DNA of 64,000 nt from Spirosoma sp. GTDB taxonomy: Bacteria; Bacteroidota; Bacteroidia; Cytophagales; Spirosomataceae. Numbering within the stretch: position 1 is the stretch's first letter; every line of letters starts with the position of its first letter. This document shows, piece by piece, positions 7,136 through 15,256 of the stretch. Under the pieces are notes generated by a model. It had not been told where the DNA came from and made no database searches. It worked only from the letters and a program-made list of their open reading frames with translations. A program made the translations under genes and the position numbers. The stretch spans positions 186,001 through 250,000 of the forward strand of contig NZ_JAPLET010000017.1 of assembly GCF_026391055.1 (NCBI RefSeq), written 5' to 3'.

Positions 7136-9709
7136 ATGCACTACATTTTACTCTCTCTTTCGCTGATCTGTTCACACGCACAGGCCGATATGCTGTCTGA
7201 CAGCACCATCAGTCCGAAGGATTCACTGCGCAAAATTCAACTGAGTGAGATCGTCATTACAGCCTCACGCATTCCTGAAAATGTGCTTAAATCGCCGGTG
7301 AGTATCGAATTGCTCGACTCCCGGCAGATTCGATTATCTGCTCAACCCTCCTATTTCGACGCGATTGAAAACCTCAAAGGCGTTCAACTGCTGACGTCCA
7401 GCTTAGGATTCAAAGTCTACAACACGCGCGGCTTTGCCAACCCGACCAACGTGCGCTTCGTCCAGTTGGTAGATGGCATAGACAACCAGGCACCGCATAT
7501 TGGGGCACCTATCGCCAATGCGCTCGCTCCCTCCGACCTCGACATTCAACAGGTGGAGATTGTACCCGGAGCGGCTTCGGCACTCTATGGTCTGAACGCC
7601 CTCAATGGGCTGGCGCAACTGATTACTAAAGACCCGTTTTCGTCGCCGGGCTTGAGTGTTAGCCAGAAAACAGCGGTCAACCATGTCAATGATCCGCTGA
7701 TTTCGGCAAAAGTTTACAGCGAGACCAGCCTGCGCTACGTGCGGACAATCGGGTCGCGGGTGGCGGTCAAAATTAACGTTACCTATCAAAGCGGCTACGA
7801 ATGGATTGCCGGTGACCAGTCGGACCTAAACCCCAATGCCAACACCTCGCTGGGCCTGACGGGAACGAACAATCCGGGCAGCGATCTGGTCAATAACTAC
7901 GGCGATGAGTCGGCGAACCGACGAACGCTGACGGTGGGCGGCAAAAAATATGTGGTTTCCCGAACGGGTTATTTTGAGAACAACATCACTGATCTGAGCC
8001 TCCGAAACCTCCGGGGCGATGTGGGCCTGTACTGGCGTATTCGGCCGAACCTGACCCTCTCCTATCAGTACAAAGCCGCCACGCTTAACAACGTGTATCA
8101 GCGCACCAACCGCTTTCGGCTGGAAAATTACGTGCTCGATCAGCATGGTATTGCCCTCACATCGCCCTCGGTGCAGATACTGGCCTACCGGACGCGCGAA
8201 AACACGGGCGACTCGTACAACATTCGCTCGATGGCCGAAAACATCGACAAATCCTTTAAGTCCGACAACCAGTGGTTTACCGACTTCACAAACCAGTTCA
8301 CGAGCAGCACTGCAGCCGGACAATCCGCAGTCGACGCCCTACGTACGGCCCGGACTACGGCCGATGCGGGCCGACCGCAACCGGGTTCGGTAACATTCAA
8401 CCAGCAGGTAGACAGACTCCGTGACATCAACAACTGGGATATTGGCGCGTCCCTGCGGGTGAAATCCTGGCTGTACCATGCCGAAGCGCAGGTAGAGCCA
8501 ACCCGTGTTTTATGGGCGGGTTTCCGGCAGAAAACCGGCATCAACCTGCTGGCGGGGCTGGATTTCAGGCGGTATGTGGTCTTCCCCGACGGCAATTATT
8601 TTATCAACCCGGACATAACTAACAGTAACCTGATCTATGGCAAAACGGGTGGCTTTGTGCAGGCATCCCGCCAGTTTTTCGGTGAAAAGCTAAAGCTCAG
8701 CGGGTCGATCCGGCTCGATAAAAACACGTATTTTAATCCGAAAGTCAACCCCCGGATCTCAGCGGTATTCTCGCCCGTCGAAAACCATACTTTCCGGGCG
8801 TCGTACCAGACCGGTTTCCGGTTTCCGTCGCTGTTCGAGGCATTTTCCAACGTCAACTCAGGCGGAGTAAAACGGGTTGGCGGGCTGAAGATCATGTCGC
8901 AGGGCATTTTCGAAAACTCGTATCTGCGCACATCCATCGATGCCCTTCAGGCAGCCATCAACGCCGATGTGAACACCAATAAACTGACGACCGATCAGGC
9001 GATTCAGAAGAACAAAGGCCTATTGAAACCCAACACCTACACCTACCTAAAACCTGAGCAGGTCAACAGCGTTGAGGTTGGGTACAAAGGGCTGTTTTTC
9101 GACAAAAAGCTATACCTAGACGTTGATTTTTATTTTAACGTTTACCGAAATTTCATCGCGCAGGTGGAAGCCAACATCCCCAAAGGCAAGAACCCTGATT
9201 CGCTGGCCTATTACATGGCCGACCGGAATCAGCAGGAGCGCTACCGGCTATGGACCAACTCAAAAACGAAAGTTTATAATTATGGGGCGAGTCTGGGGCT
9301 GCGGTATTCGGCAGGTCGCGATTGGGTTATTTCGGGCAATGCCTCGCTGGCAAAACTGAATCGCACGGACCAGGGCGACGGGCTGGAAGAAGCCTTCAAC
9401 ACGCCCAAATGGATAACGAACGTGGGCATTTCGAATCCGACCCTCTGGCAGAACGTAGGGTTCTCGCTTAACTACAAATACCAGAGTTCCTTCCTGTGGC
9501 AATCGTCGCTGGCAACGGGTGTTGTTCCCGCTATCAACACCTTCGACGCCCAACTCAGCTACGCACTCCCCACCCCCGGCCGGTTGGTCAACTCGCTTTC
9601 GTTTAAAGTGGGGGGTACCAACTTGCTGAACCGGCCTTACACTACCTTCACCGCCGGACCGAGCGTGGGCGGCTTTTATTACGTTACAGTCGTAGCAACA
9701 GCGTTGTAG
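7136..9709 (+). CDS. TonB-dependent outer membrane receptor, candidate ModE-regulated
   Basis: An 857-aa outer-membrane transporter. A short signal peptide (cut near HAQA at about residue 17) is followed by a TonB-box-like LSEIVITASR (about 36-45), a plug domain (about 50-175, including VYNTRGF, LVDGID and VEIVPGAASALYG) and a 22-strand type barrel ending FYYVTVVATAL. There is no N-terminal carboxypeptidase-like domain and no SusD partner, so it is not a typical polysaccharide (SusC) receptor; siderophore, metal-chelate or oxyanion cargo fits better. The ModE-like operator at its start points to molybdate or tungstate complexes. Start fixed by an in-frame stop just upstream. Confidence 0.9.
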   Translation: MHYILLSLSLICSHAQADMLSDSTISPKDSLRKIQLSEIVITASRIPENVLKSPVSIELLDSRQIRLSAQPSYFDAIENLKGVQLLTSSLGFKVYNTRGFANPTNVRFVQLVDGIDNQAPHIGAPIANALAPSDLDIQQVEIVPGAASALYGLNALNGLAQLITKDPFSSPGLSVSQKTAVNHVNDPLISAKVYSETSLRYVRTIGSRVAVKINVTYQSGYEWIAGDQSDLNPNANTSLGLTGTNNPGSDLVNNYGDESANRRTLTVGGKKYVVSRTGYFENNITDLSLRNLRGDVGLYWRIRPNLTLSYQYKAATLNNVYQRTNRFRLENYVLDQHGIALTSPSVQILAYRTRENTGDSYNIRSMAENIDKSFKSDNQWFTDFTNQFTSSTAAGQSAVDALRTARTTADAGRPQPGSVTFNQQVDRLRDINNWDIGASLRVKSWLYHAEAQVEPTRVLWAGFRQKTGINLLAGLDFRRYVVFPDGNYFINPDITNSNLIYGKTGGFVQASRQFFGEKLKLSGSIRLDKNTYFNPKVNPRISAVFSPVENHTFRASYQTGFRFPSLFEAFSNVNSGGVKRVGGLKIMSQGIFENSYLRTSIDALQAAINADVNTNKLTTDQAIQKNKGLLKPNTYTYLKPEQVNSVEVGYKGLFFDKKLYLDVDFYFNVYRNFIAQVEANIPKGKNPDSLAYYMADRNQQERYRLWTNSKTKVYNYGASLGLRYSAGRDWVISGNASLAKLNRTDQGDGLEEAFNTPKWITNVGISNPTLWQNVGFSLNYKYQSSFLWQSSLATGVVPAINTFDAQLSYALPTPGRLVNSLSFKVGGTNLLNRPYTTFTAGPSVGGFYYVTVVATAL

Positions 9710-9765
9710 TAGCGAGCGTCGGCCCGGCGACCGGCCCGGCCGGTACAAGGGTCGCCGGAACTGTG

Positions 9766-11424
9766 TTAGTTCAGCAAATCCTGACGAATGAATGTATAGG
9801 TGTTTGGATAGAAACCGGGTTTACGGATAAATGTCTCGGGTGGCTGTTCAATAAAACGCTGTATACTGGTATCGTTACTATAATACTGCGCGGTCTCCGG
9901 CCTGAAAATGATCAGATTAATGTCGTTCTGCTTAACAAACTTATAAAAATCTGTATTTCGTTTATAACGCTCGTAGGCGACGGGAATGCCGCCAAGGTAG
10001 GTGGTTAAAGCATCCGGATTTTCGAACATACGAATCTGATCTCTGTTGGTTACAGAAGCGGTCAGCTTTCGGGTGTATTTGATCAGGTCCTTATCATTTG
10101 TCCTGGCTGGCGTCTGATATTCCGACTCCCGAAACATCCAGGCCCCTAACCCAAGCACAAATAGCACGGTCAGCATCCCCCGAGTTGATGGACTTAGCGG
10201 TTTGGGAAGGTCAACACGCTGGCTCAGCCAGGGACGTACCCGAAGACTCACCAGCAGTGTACCCGCTACCACCGGGATGAAAAAGTAGAAAGGGGGCAGG
10301 TACCGAATCTTGATACCCATGGAATAGACCGAACTGGCAATCGGGGCAATAATCGCCGTAGTTGCCACGATATAAAGCCAGGGATTATCCATCACCATCT
10401 GGCCTACAGCGCGTGCCGTTTGGCGAATAGACACCACCGCCAGGAACCCTACCAACAGCAGAAGCCAGGTCAGTTTCCGATGCCATAGAGGCTCAAGAGC
10501 CGCTACGCCCGGCAGATAGGTAAGGGGCGTAAAATAGGTACCGAGAATACCAGTAAGCTGCACGCTCAGATTATAAATGTTCGGCAGCAGGTGATCGCCC
10601 AGAACAAGTTTGGGGTGATTGATCAGGGCATCGCCGAACCCACTCACCCGTTCGCCAAAAATAAGCTGCGACATCACTTCCGAATCAACCCAGTTATTAT
10701 ACTGACGAAGTCGCGTGTCTTCGGGATGGCGCATGGTGTAGTTGTACGAAAAATCCTGCTTGAAAGCTTTTTCGCCTTTTTCGGACAGGGGGCTGCCTAC
10801 CCCAAAAAAGAGCAGCAAAACGACCCCTGCAACCCCGACAATCGGGTAGAATGATTGCTTGAACCAGATCGCAGCACCGATAAGCAAAACGAAACACCCC
10901 CCGAAAGGGATCACAAACTCCGGCCGGAAATACGCAAATACACCATAGGTGAGGGTTAGCAGGGCGCAAGCCAAATGAAGCTGGTGCCGTAGGTAACGGG
11001 CGCCCACGATAAATACCAATAGAGTCAGCAGAAAGAGCAGGATTGACACTTTGACCCCCTCCGGGAAATTCATCCGGGAAAAATGAAACGCCAGCGTACA
11101 ATACAACGCCCAGTACCAGCGAAATCCGGCAACACGAAGGGCTGTATACAAGACAATCGTCGGGAGCGACGACATCAGAAACATGTTCAGGTAGTACAGA
11201 CGAATAGTATCCGGCTGAAAGAAGGAGAGAAATTTATACCAGAGTGAATAAGCAGGTCCCCAGTCGGTTTGCAGGCCCAGACGAAAATTGCTGACTCCCT
11301 GGTACAAGTAAAACGCTTCATCGCCCATATGCACATCTGCTATTGTCGCAAGCTGATGGTTCAGGGCGTATATTGCAACAAGAATCAACAGGATACTTAT
11401 CCCGTCAAAGAGTCTGTTTTTCAT
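9766..11424 (-). CDS. Polytopic membrane protein, glycosyltransferase-39-like
   Basis: A 552-aa integral membrane protein with roughly ten to twelve hydrophobic helices over the first 420 residues and a soluble C-terminal part. The first periplasmic loop carries HMGDEAFYL (near residue 32), which resembles the acidic catalytic motif of GT-C enzymes such as ArnT and protein mannosyltransferases. The family assignment is by this motif and topology only; donor and acceptor are unknown. It converges with the TonB receptor gene; the 56-bp gap holds a 9-bp stem (9724-9732 with 9750-9758) without a T-tract. Confidence 0.6.
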   Translation of the reverse strand: MKNRLFDGISILLILVAIYALNHQLATIADVHMGDEAFYLYQGVSNFRLGLQTDWGPAYSLWYKFLSFFQPDTIRLYYLNMFLMSSLPTIVLYTALRVAGFRWYWALYCTLAFHFSRMNFPEGVKVSILLFLLTLLVFIVGARYLRHQLHLACALLTLTYGVFAYFRPEFVIPFGGCFVLLIGAAIWFKQSFYPIVGVAGVVLLLFFGVGSPLSEKGEKAFKQDFSYNYTMRHPEDTRLRQYNNWVDSEVMSQLIFGERVSGFGDALINHPKLVLGDHLLPNIYNLSVQLTGILGTYFTPLTYLPGVAALEPLWHRKLTWLLLLVGFLAVVSIRQTARAVGQMVMDNPWLYIVATTAIIAPIASSVYSMGIKIRYLPPFYFFIPVVAGTLLVSLRVRPWLSQRVDLPKPLSPSTRGMLTVLFVLGLGAWMFRESEYQTPARTNDKDLIKYTRKLTASVTNRDQIRMFENPDALTTYLGGIPVAYERYKRNTDFYKFVKQNDINLIIFRPETAQYYSNDTSIQRFIEQPPETFIRKPGFYPNTYTFIRQDLLN

Positions 11425-11477
11425 TAAGTAACGTTGAGAATACTACACTACAAAAATAGACTTAATCGAGACTGCAT

Positions 11478-11516
11478 AAAAAAAGCGCACCCGCCGAAAC
11501 GGGTGCGCTTTTTCCA
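11478..11516 (-). terminator. Rho-independent terminator after the sorbosone dehydrogenase-like gene
   Basis: Perfect stem AAAGCGCACCCG (11482-11493) with its complement (11500-11511) around a 6-base loop. Read on the minus strand the stem is followed by a run of T. It sits about 90 bp beyond the stop of the gene that ends at 11601; a shorter T run on the other side may make it work in both directions. Confidence 0.85.
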
Positions 11517-11600
11517 ATATAAAGGAGACAACAGCCTAACCATCAATCAATTATTCCGAAAAATAACTAACCAAGCACTAGGGGCGTAAATGGCACATAC

Positions 11601-12974
11601 TTATTTCTTGGCCATGTACATTACCCGCCAAACCTTACCTTTTACCGAATCAGAAATGTATAGTGAACCGTCGGGGCCCTGCGCTAATCCTACAGGCCGC
11701 GCTTTGGCATCGCCGGGGCTGGCCAAATCCAGTTTACCCGCATTAACGCTGGTTCCGGGTTTACCCTCTTCGGCTACACCGGCAAAATTTTCGGCAAATA
11801 CTTCGTACTTACCCGATGGGCGTCCGTCTTTCCCGAATGGGATAAAAGCCACAAAGTACCCACCCTGTTTGAGAGGAGCGCGGTTCCAGGAACCGTGGAA
11901 GCACACAAAAGCACCATTTTTATACCGGGCCGGGAAAGCACTGCCGGTATAAAACAGTAAATCATTGGGCGCCCAGTGACCCGGAAACGCCATGATGGGT
12001 TTATCTTTTCCCGCGCAGCGGTCTACTTTTGTACCATCACCACCATATTCGGGCGCCAGCAATTTCTGGTTTTTGTCGTGGTTGTTGAAGCAATAAGGCC
12101 AGCCAAAATCAGCCCCTTCTTTTACCATCAGCATCTCTTCGGAAGGAAACTCGGCGCTGTATTCATCAGTAAAAATACCACCCCAGTTATTCAGGTTGTC
12201 ACGGCCGTGCTGCATTGCATAAAGTGTATTGTTAGCCGTATTCCAGTCCAGGGCAACGGCATTCCGGATACCGGTAGCATAGCGTTTTCCGTCGGCTTTG
12301 TGCTGATTCAGTTTGTTGGCGTCAAACTGCCATATGCCGCCGTACTCTTCCAGAATCGGGCAGGGGTCCATACCTTTCGACCCTTTCTGCCGGTCTTTTT
12401 CCTGACAGGCGTTTGAAGGAGCGCCAAAATTAACGAACAGTTTGCCGTCCGGCGAGATAGCCATTGACTTACTGGCGTGCTGGCGCTGAAGCGTGAGGCC
12501 TGTGATGATCGGCTCCATGGGTGTTGTTTCCATAACCTTGCCGTTCGTCAGTTTGTACCGATAAACCGACGTATCGGACGAAGCGTACATATAGCCGTTA
12601 TAAATGGCCATACCCGTTCCGGTGTTGTTGCCAAACTTGATGGTTTCGTCGGCACGTCCATCGCCGTTGGCGTCGATCAACTCAACGATGCCTTTGCCTT
12701 CATTGAGTTTTTCCAGTTTCACAAACACCGTTCCGGCATTGTCGACGGCAATATGCCGGGCTTTACCGAGGTTATCTGCAAACACCAGCGCTCCGAAGCC
12801 GGAAGCCAGCTTAAGCCCACCATTATCGGGGTCGGGGGCAATGGCAGCGCGGGTTACCGATACCGCATGGGGTTTTAGAGGAACTGATTTTGCTGACTTG
12901 CCGGGCGTTGTTAGGCCAGGGCCAGCCAGCGCCAAAGTCGTTGTCGCCGTAACTAAAAGTACGATTGCTTTCAT
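11601..12974 (-). CDS. PQQ-dependent sugar dehydrogenase / L-sorbosone dehydrogenase-like protein
   Basis: A 457-aa exported protein (signal peptide to about residue 18) built as a six-bladed beta-propeller of the soluble glucose/sorbosone dehydrogenase type. Visible blade motifs include IAVDNAGTVFV, DANGDGRADETI, GTGMAIYNGYMY, SPDGKLFVNFG, TGIRNAVALDW, GADFGWPYC and FCFHGSWNRAP-type repeats near the C-terminus. The family oxidises sugars or aldoses in the periplasm with PQQ and passes electrons to the respiratory chain; many Bacteroidota members are untested. Transcribed away from the PA14 gene at 13125, sharing a 150-bp gap. Confidence 0.82.
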   Translation of the reverse strand: MKAIVLLVTATTTLALAGPGLTTPGKSAKSVPLKPHAVSVTRAAIAPDPDNGGLKLASGFGALVFADNLGKARHIAVDNAGTVFVKLEKLNEGKGIVELIDANGDGRADETIKFGNNTGTGMAIYNGYMYASSDTSVYRYKLTNGKVMETTPMEPIITGLTLQRQHASKSMAISPDGKLFVNFGAPSNACQEKDRQKGSKGMDPCPILEEYGGIWQFDANKLNQHKADGKRYATGIRNAVALDWNTANNTLYAMQHGRDNLNNWGGIFTDEYSAEFPSEEMLMVKEGADFGWPYCFNNHDKNQKLLAPEYGGDGTKVDRCAGKDKPIMAFPGHWAPNDLLFYTGSAFPARYKNGAFVCFHGSWNRAPLKQGGYFVAFIPFGKDGRPSGKYEVFAENFAGVAEEGKPGTSVNAGKLDLASPGDAKARPVGLAQGPDGSLYISDSVKGKVWRVMYMAKK

Positions 12975-13078
12975 GGTTAAAAGTTGCTTGGGTTACGCAT
13001 TGCACGCTATAACACCCGGTAAACGGGAGGTAGCGGACAAAAGTTTTTGTTGTCTGTCAGTAGACAAGCTTGTTTATG

Positions 13079-13086
13079 TATTTTTG
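13079..13086 (+). promoter_or_regulatory. Candidate -7 element (TAnnTTTG) for the PA14-domain gene
   Basis: TATTTTTG matches the Bacteroidota -7 consensus TAnnTTTG exactly and lies 39 bp before the ATG at 13125. A clear -33 TTG at the usual distance is not evident. A small palindrome (TTGTCT at 13050-13055, AGACAA at 13062-13067) sits just upstream and may be an operator. Confidence 0.35.
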
Positions 13087-13124
13087 ACGACTACAATAGT
13101 AGCCATTTCTATTCGAATAGGTAT

Positions 13125-14816
13125 ATGACAAAACGGATTACATTTTTTTTAAATCAGGGTACAATTCTGCTGCTAAGCTGGCTTCTTACCTTGCCGCTTT
13201 ACGCACAGAAAGAGTTACCGGCCGTCTCGCTGGCCCAATTGACGCGACCCGCTGGCTGGCAGCTGGTCGGTTCCATATCCCCAACGGCCGATGCGACGTC
13301 CATGCGAACCCAACCCGGCAACACGATCCTGACCGGTTCCGCAGAACCGCTAACGCTGCTGACCCCCACCGATGATTTTCGTCTTCGCTTCGATGTGCTG
13401 CTATCGGCGAACGCCGATCTGGTTCTGACCTTACCAACGGGACAGGCTATTTCCTTTGCTAACACCCAGGATCTGGCTCGCCTGACAAAAGCGCCCGGTT
13501 TGTGGCAAACCGTTGATGTCTGGTACAAAACCGGCGGTACGAAAGGCCCCGCTTTGCTCGAAAAACTCGCCCTCAACGGCGTCACGGTACGCGAAAGCCA
13601 AACACTGAACAACACCAAACTGGGGCCGCTGACCATCATGACCAAAACCGGGTCGGTAGCCATCCGTAATGTAGGTTACCGGGTTATGTCGCCCCGAACG
13701 GTAGCGCAGTGGAGCGGCCCGGTTAGCTACACCATCGTTGAAGGCGGCTATGTTACCAGCCGTGACGAAGCCCGCAGCAAAAAAGTCCTGAAGCAGGACA
13801 CCACCACCCTGCTCACCTACGAAGTATCGTATGGACAGCCTCGCCAGTACTCTATCCTGTTTTCGGGCAAACTGAACGCCCTTCAGGCGGGAGACTATCA
13901 GTTCGAGCTGAACCGGGGTGGCGTTGGGGGCGTCTGGATCGACGGTAAAGAGGTTATCCCGACCGACCACCGGGAACTGGGTCAGCCCAGCTTCGGCAAC
14001 GCGACCCTCACGGCTGGCCCGCACACGGTAGATGTCTATTTTTCGCGTTCCTGGTTCCGGCCCGGCCTGGGGCTGTTCGTTTCGCAGGCGGGTACGCGTC
14101 CGCAGGCGCTTCACGCCTTATCGTCGCTACCCGAGCCTGACCCCGTGGCAGTCGTTAGTGTTAAGCCAACCACAAAAGCAGAACTGGTTCGCTCCTTTGT
14201 GCAGCTGCCGGGCGAAAAAACCAAGCGTACTCACAGCCTGTCTGTTGGCTCGCCGGAGGGGGTACACTACACCGTCGACCTGAATCAAATGGCCCTGCTA
14301 CAGGCCTGGAAAGGCGATTTTGCCGACGTAACTGAAATGTGGTACGAGCGTGGCGAACCGCAACTGCTGAGCCCGATGGGCGTACCTGTCCGGCTACCGG
14401 CCCAGTCGCCCCTGATGGTGCTGACGAACGACGCCACCGCCTGGCCAGACAGCCTCGGTGAAAACGTACTGCAATACAAAGGCCTGACAGTCGACAAGCA
14501 AGGCATGCCCACGATGGAGTATACGCTGGCGGGTTCAACCGTTACGGATGCCATTCGTCCGGAGGGCAACGCCTTGGTGCGAACTCTCAGCCTGAAAGGC
14601 TCGCCGGATGGTACACCTTACTGTCGACTCGCTGCAGGTACCTCTGTTGACGAAGTAAGTAAAGGCGTTTATGCTATTAATGACCGCAGTTATTTTATTC
14701 GCTTCGACCCCAAAGCCAAAGTAAAACTGCGCCAGAACAACGGAAAGCAGGAATTGCTGCTGCCCATCGACCTGAAAAACGGAACAGGCTCCGTGCAGTA
14801 TTCAATTGTTTTTTAA
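13125..14816 (+). CDS. Exported PA14-domain protein with DUF1080-like N-terminus
   Basis: A 563-aa secreted protein from the ATG at 13125, which gives a good signal peptide (LLLSWLLTLPLYAQ); an in-frame TTG at 13047 would put the start upstream of the candidate promoter. Residues about 40-195 look like a concanavalin/3-keto-glycoside hydrolase-like (DUF1080) sandwich (FRLRFDVLLSANADL, LWQTVDVWYK). A PA14-like carbohydrate-binding module follows (YSILFSGKLNALQAGDYQFE, GGVWIDGKEVI). The C-terminal third is unassigned. Similar proteins often travel with the propeller/cupredoxin type at 15257. Its substrate is unknown. Confidence 0.75.
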   Translation: MTKRITFFLNQGTILLLSWLLTLPLYAQKELPAVSLAQLTRPAGWQLVGSISPTADATSMRTQPGNTILTGSAEPLTLLTPTDDFRLRFDVLLSANADLVLTLPTGQAISFANTQDLARLTKAPGLWQTVDVWYKTGGTKGPALLEKLALNGVTVRESQTLNNTKLGPLTIMTKTGSVAIRNVGYRVMSPRTVAQWSGPVSYTIVEGGYVTSRDEARSKKVLKQDTTTLLTYEVSYGQPRQYSILFSGKLNALQAGDYQFELNRGGVGGVWIDGKEVIPTDHRELGQPSFGNATLTAGPHTVDVYFSRSWFRPGLGLFVSQAGTRPQALHALSSLPEPDPVAVVSVKPTTKAELVRSFVQLPGEKTKRTHSLSVGSPEGVHYTVDLNQMALLQAWKGDFADVTEMWYERGEPQLLSPMGVPVRLPAQSPLMVLTNDATAWPDSLGENVLQYKGLTVDKQGMPTMEYTLAGSTVTDAIRPEGNALVRTLSLKGSPDGTPYCRLAAGTSVDEVSKGVYAINDRSYFIRFDPKAKVKLRQNNGKQELLLPIDLKNGTGSVQYSIVF

Positions 14817-14866
14817 CCGGTTGGCACTCCCCGTTTTACCGTTAGTTTGACCCGAAACGTACACCC

Positions 14867-15205
14867 ATGAATGAGGCTATAAGCTGGGCCGACTTTGAAA
14901 AAGTTGAGATCCGAACGGGAACCGTCCTGTCTGTAGATACCTTTCCGCAGGCGCGTAAACCGGCCTATAAACTAACTATTGACTTTGGCGAACTCGGAAC
15001 CAAACGGACATCGGCACAGCTCACGAAGCTCTACAAGCCCGACGATCTGATCGGGAAACAGGTGGTAGCAGTGGTGAATTTTCCACCCAAGCAAATTGCC
15101 ACCTTCATGAGCGAGTGCCTGGTGCTGGGTGCCGTTGCCGACGACGGTACCGTAACCCTGCTCCAGACCGAACGACCAACGAAAAATGGGTTGAGAATCG
15201 CCTGA
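14867..15205 (+). CDS. csaA: CsaA-type tRNA-binding domain protein
   Basis: A 112-aa OB-fold protein of the CsaA family, a stand-alone form of the tRNA-binding domain found in methionyl- and phenylalanyl-tRNA synthetases. Signature segments are DFEKVEIRTGTVL (residues 9-21), KPAYKLTIDFGELG, and VVAVVNFPPKQIATFMSECLVLGA. CsaA is described as a dimeric tRNA-binding or export-related chaperone; the physiological role is unsettled. It lies in a co-directional run between two exported proteins, 50 bp from each, which may be only positional. Confidence 0.92.
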   Translation: MNEAISWADFEKVEIRTGTVLSVDTFPQARKPAYKLTIDFGELGTKRTSAQLTKLYKPDDLIGKQVVAVVNFPPKQIATFMSECLVLGAVADDGTVTLLQTERPTKNGLRIA

Positions 15206-15256
15206 TCTGTTCGCATTTTCAGCCTTTACACTATACGTCCTGAATCTAATCAGACT

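Noticed and set aside
9724-9758. 9-bp stem between convergent receptor and membrane protein genes
   Set aside because: No T-run and a long loop; very G+C-rich sequence makes chance pairing likely.
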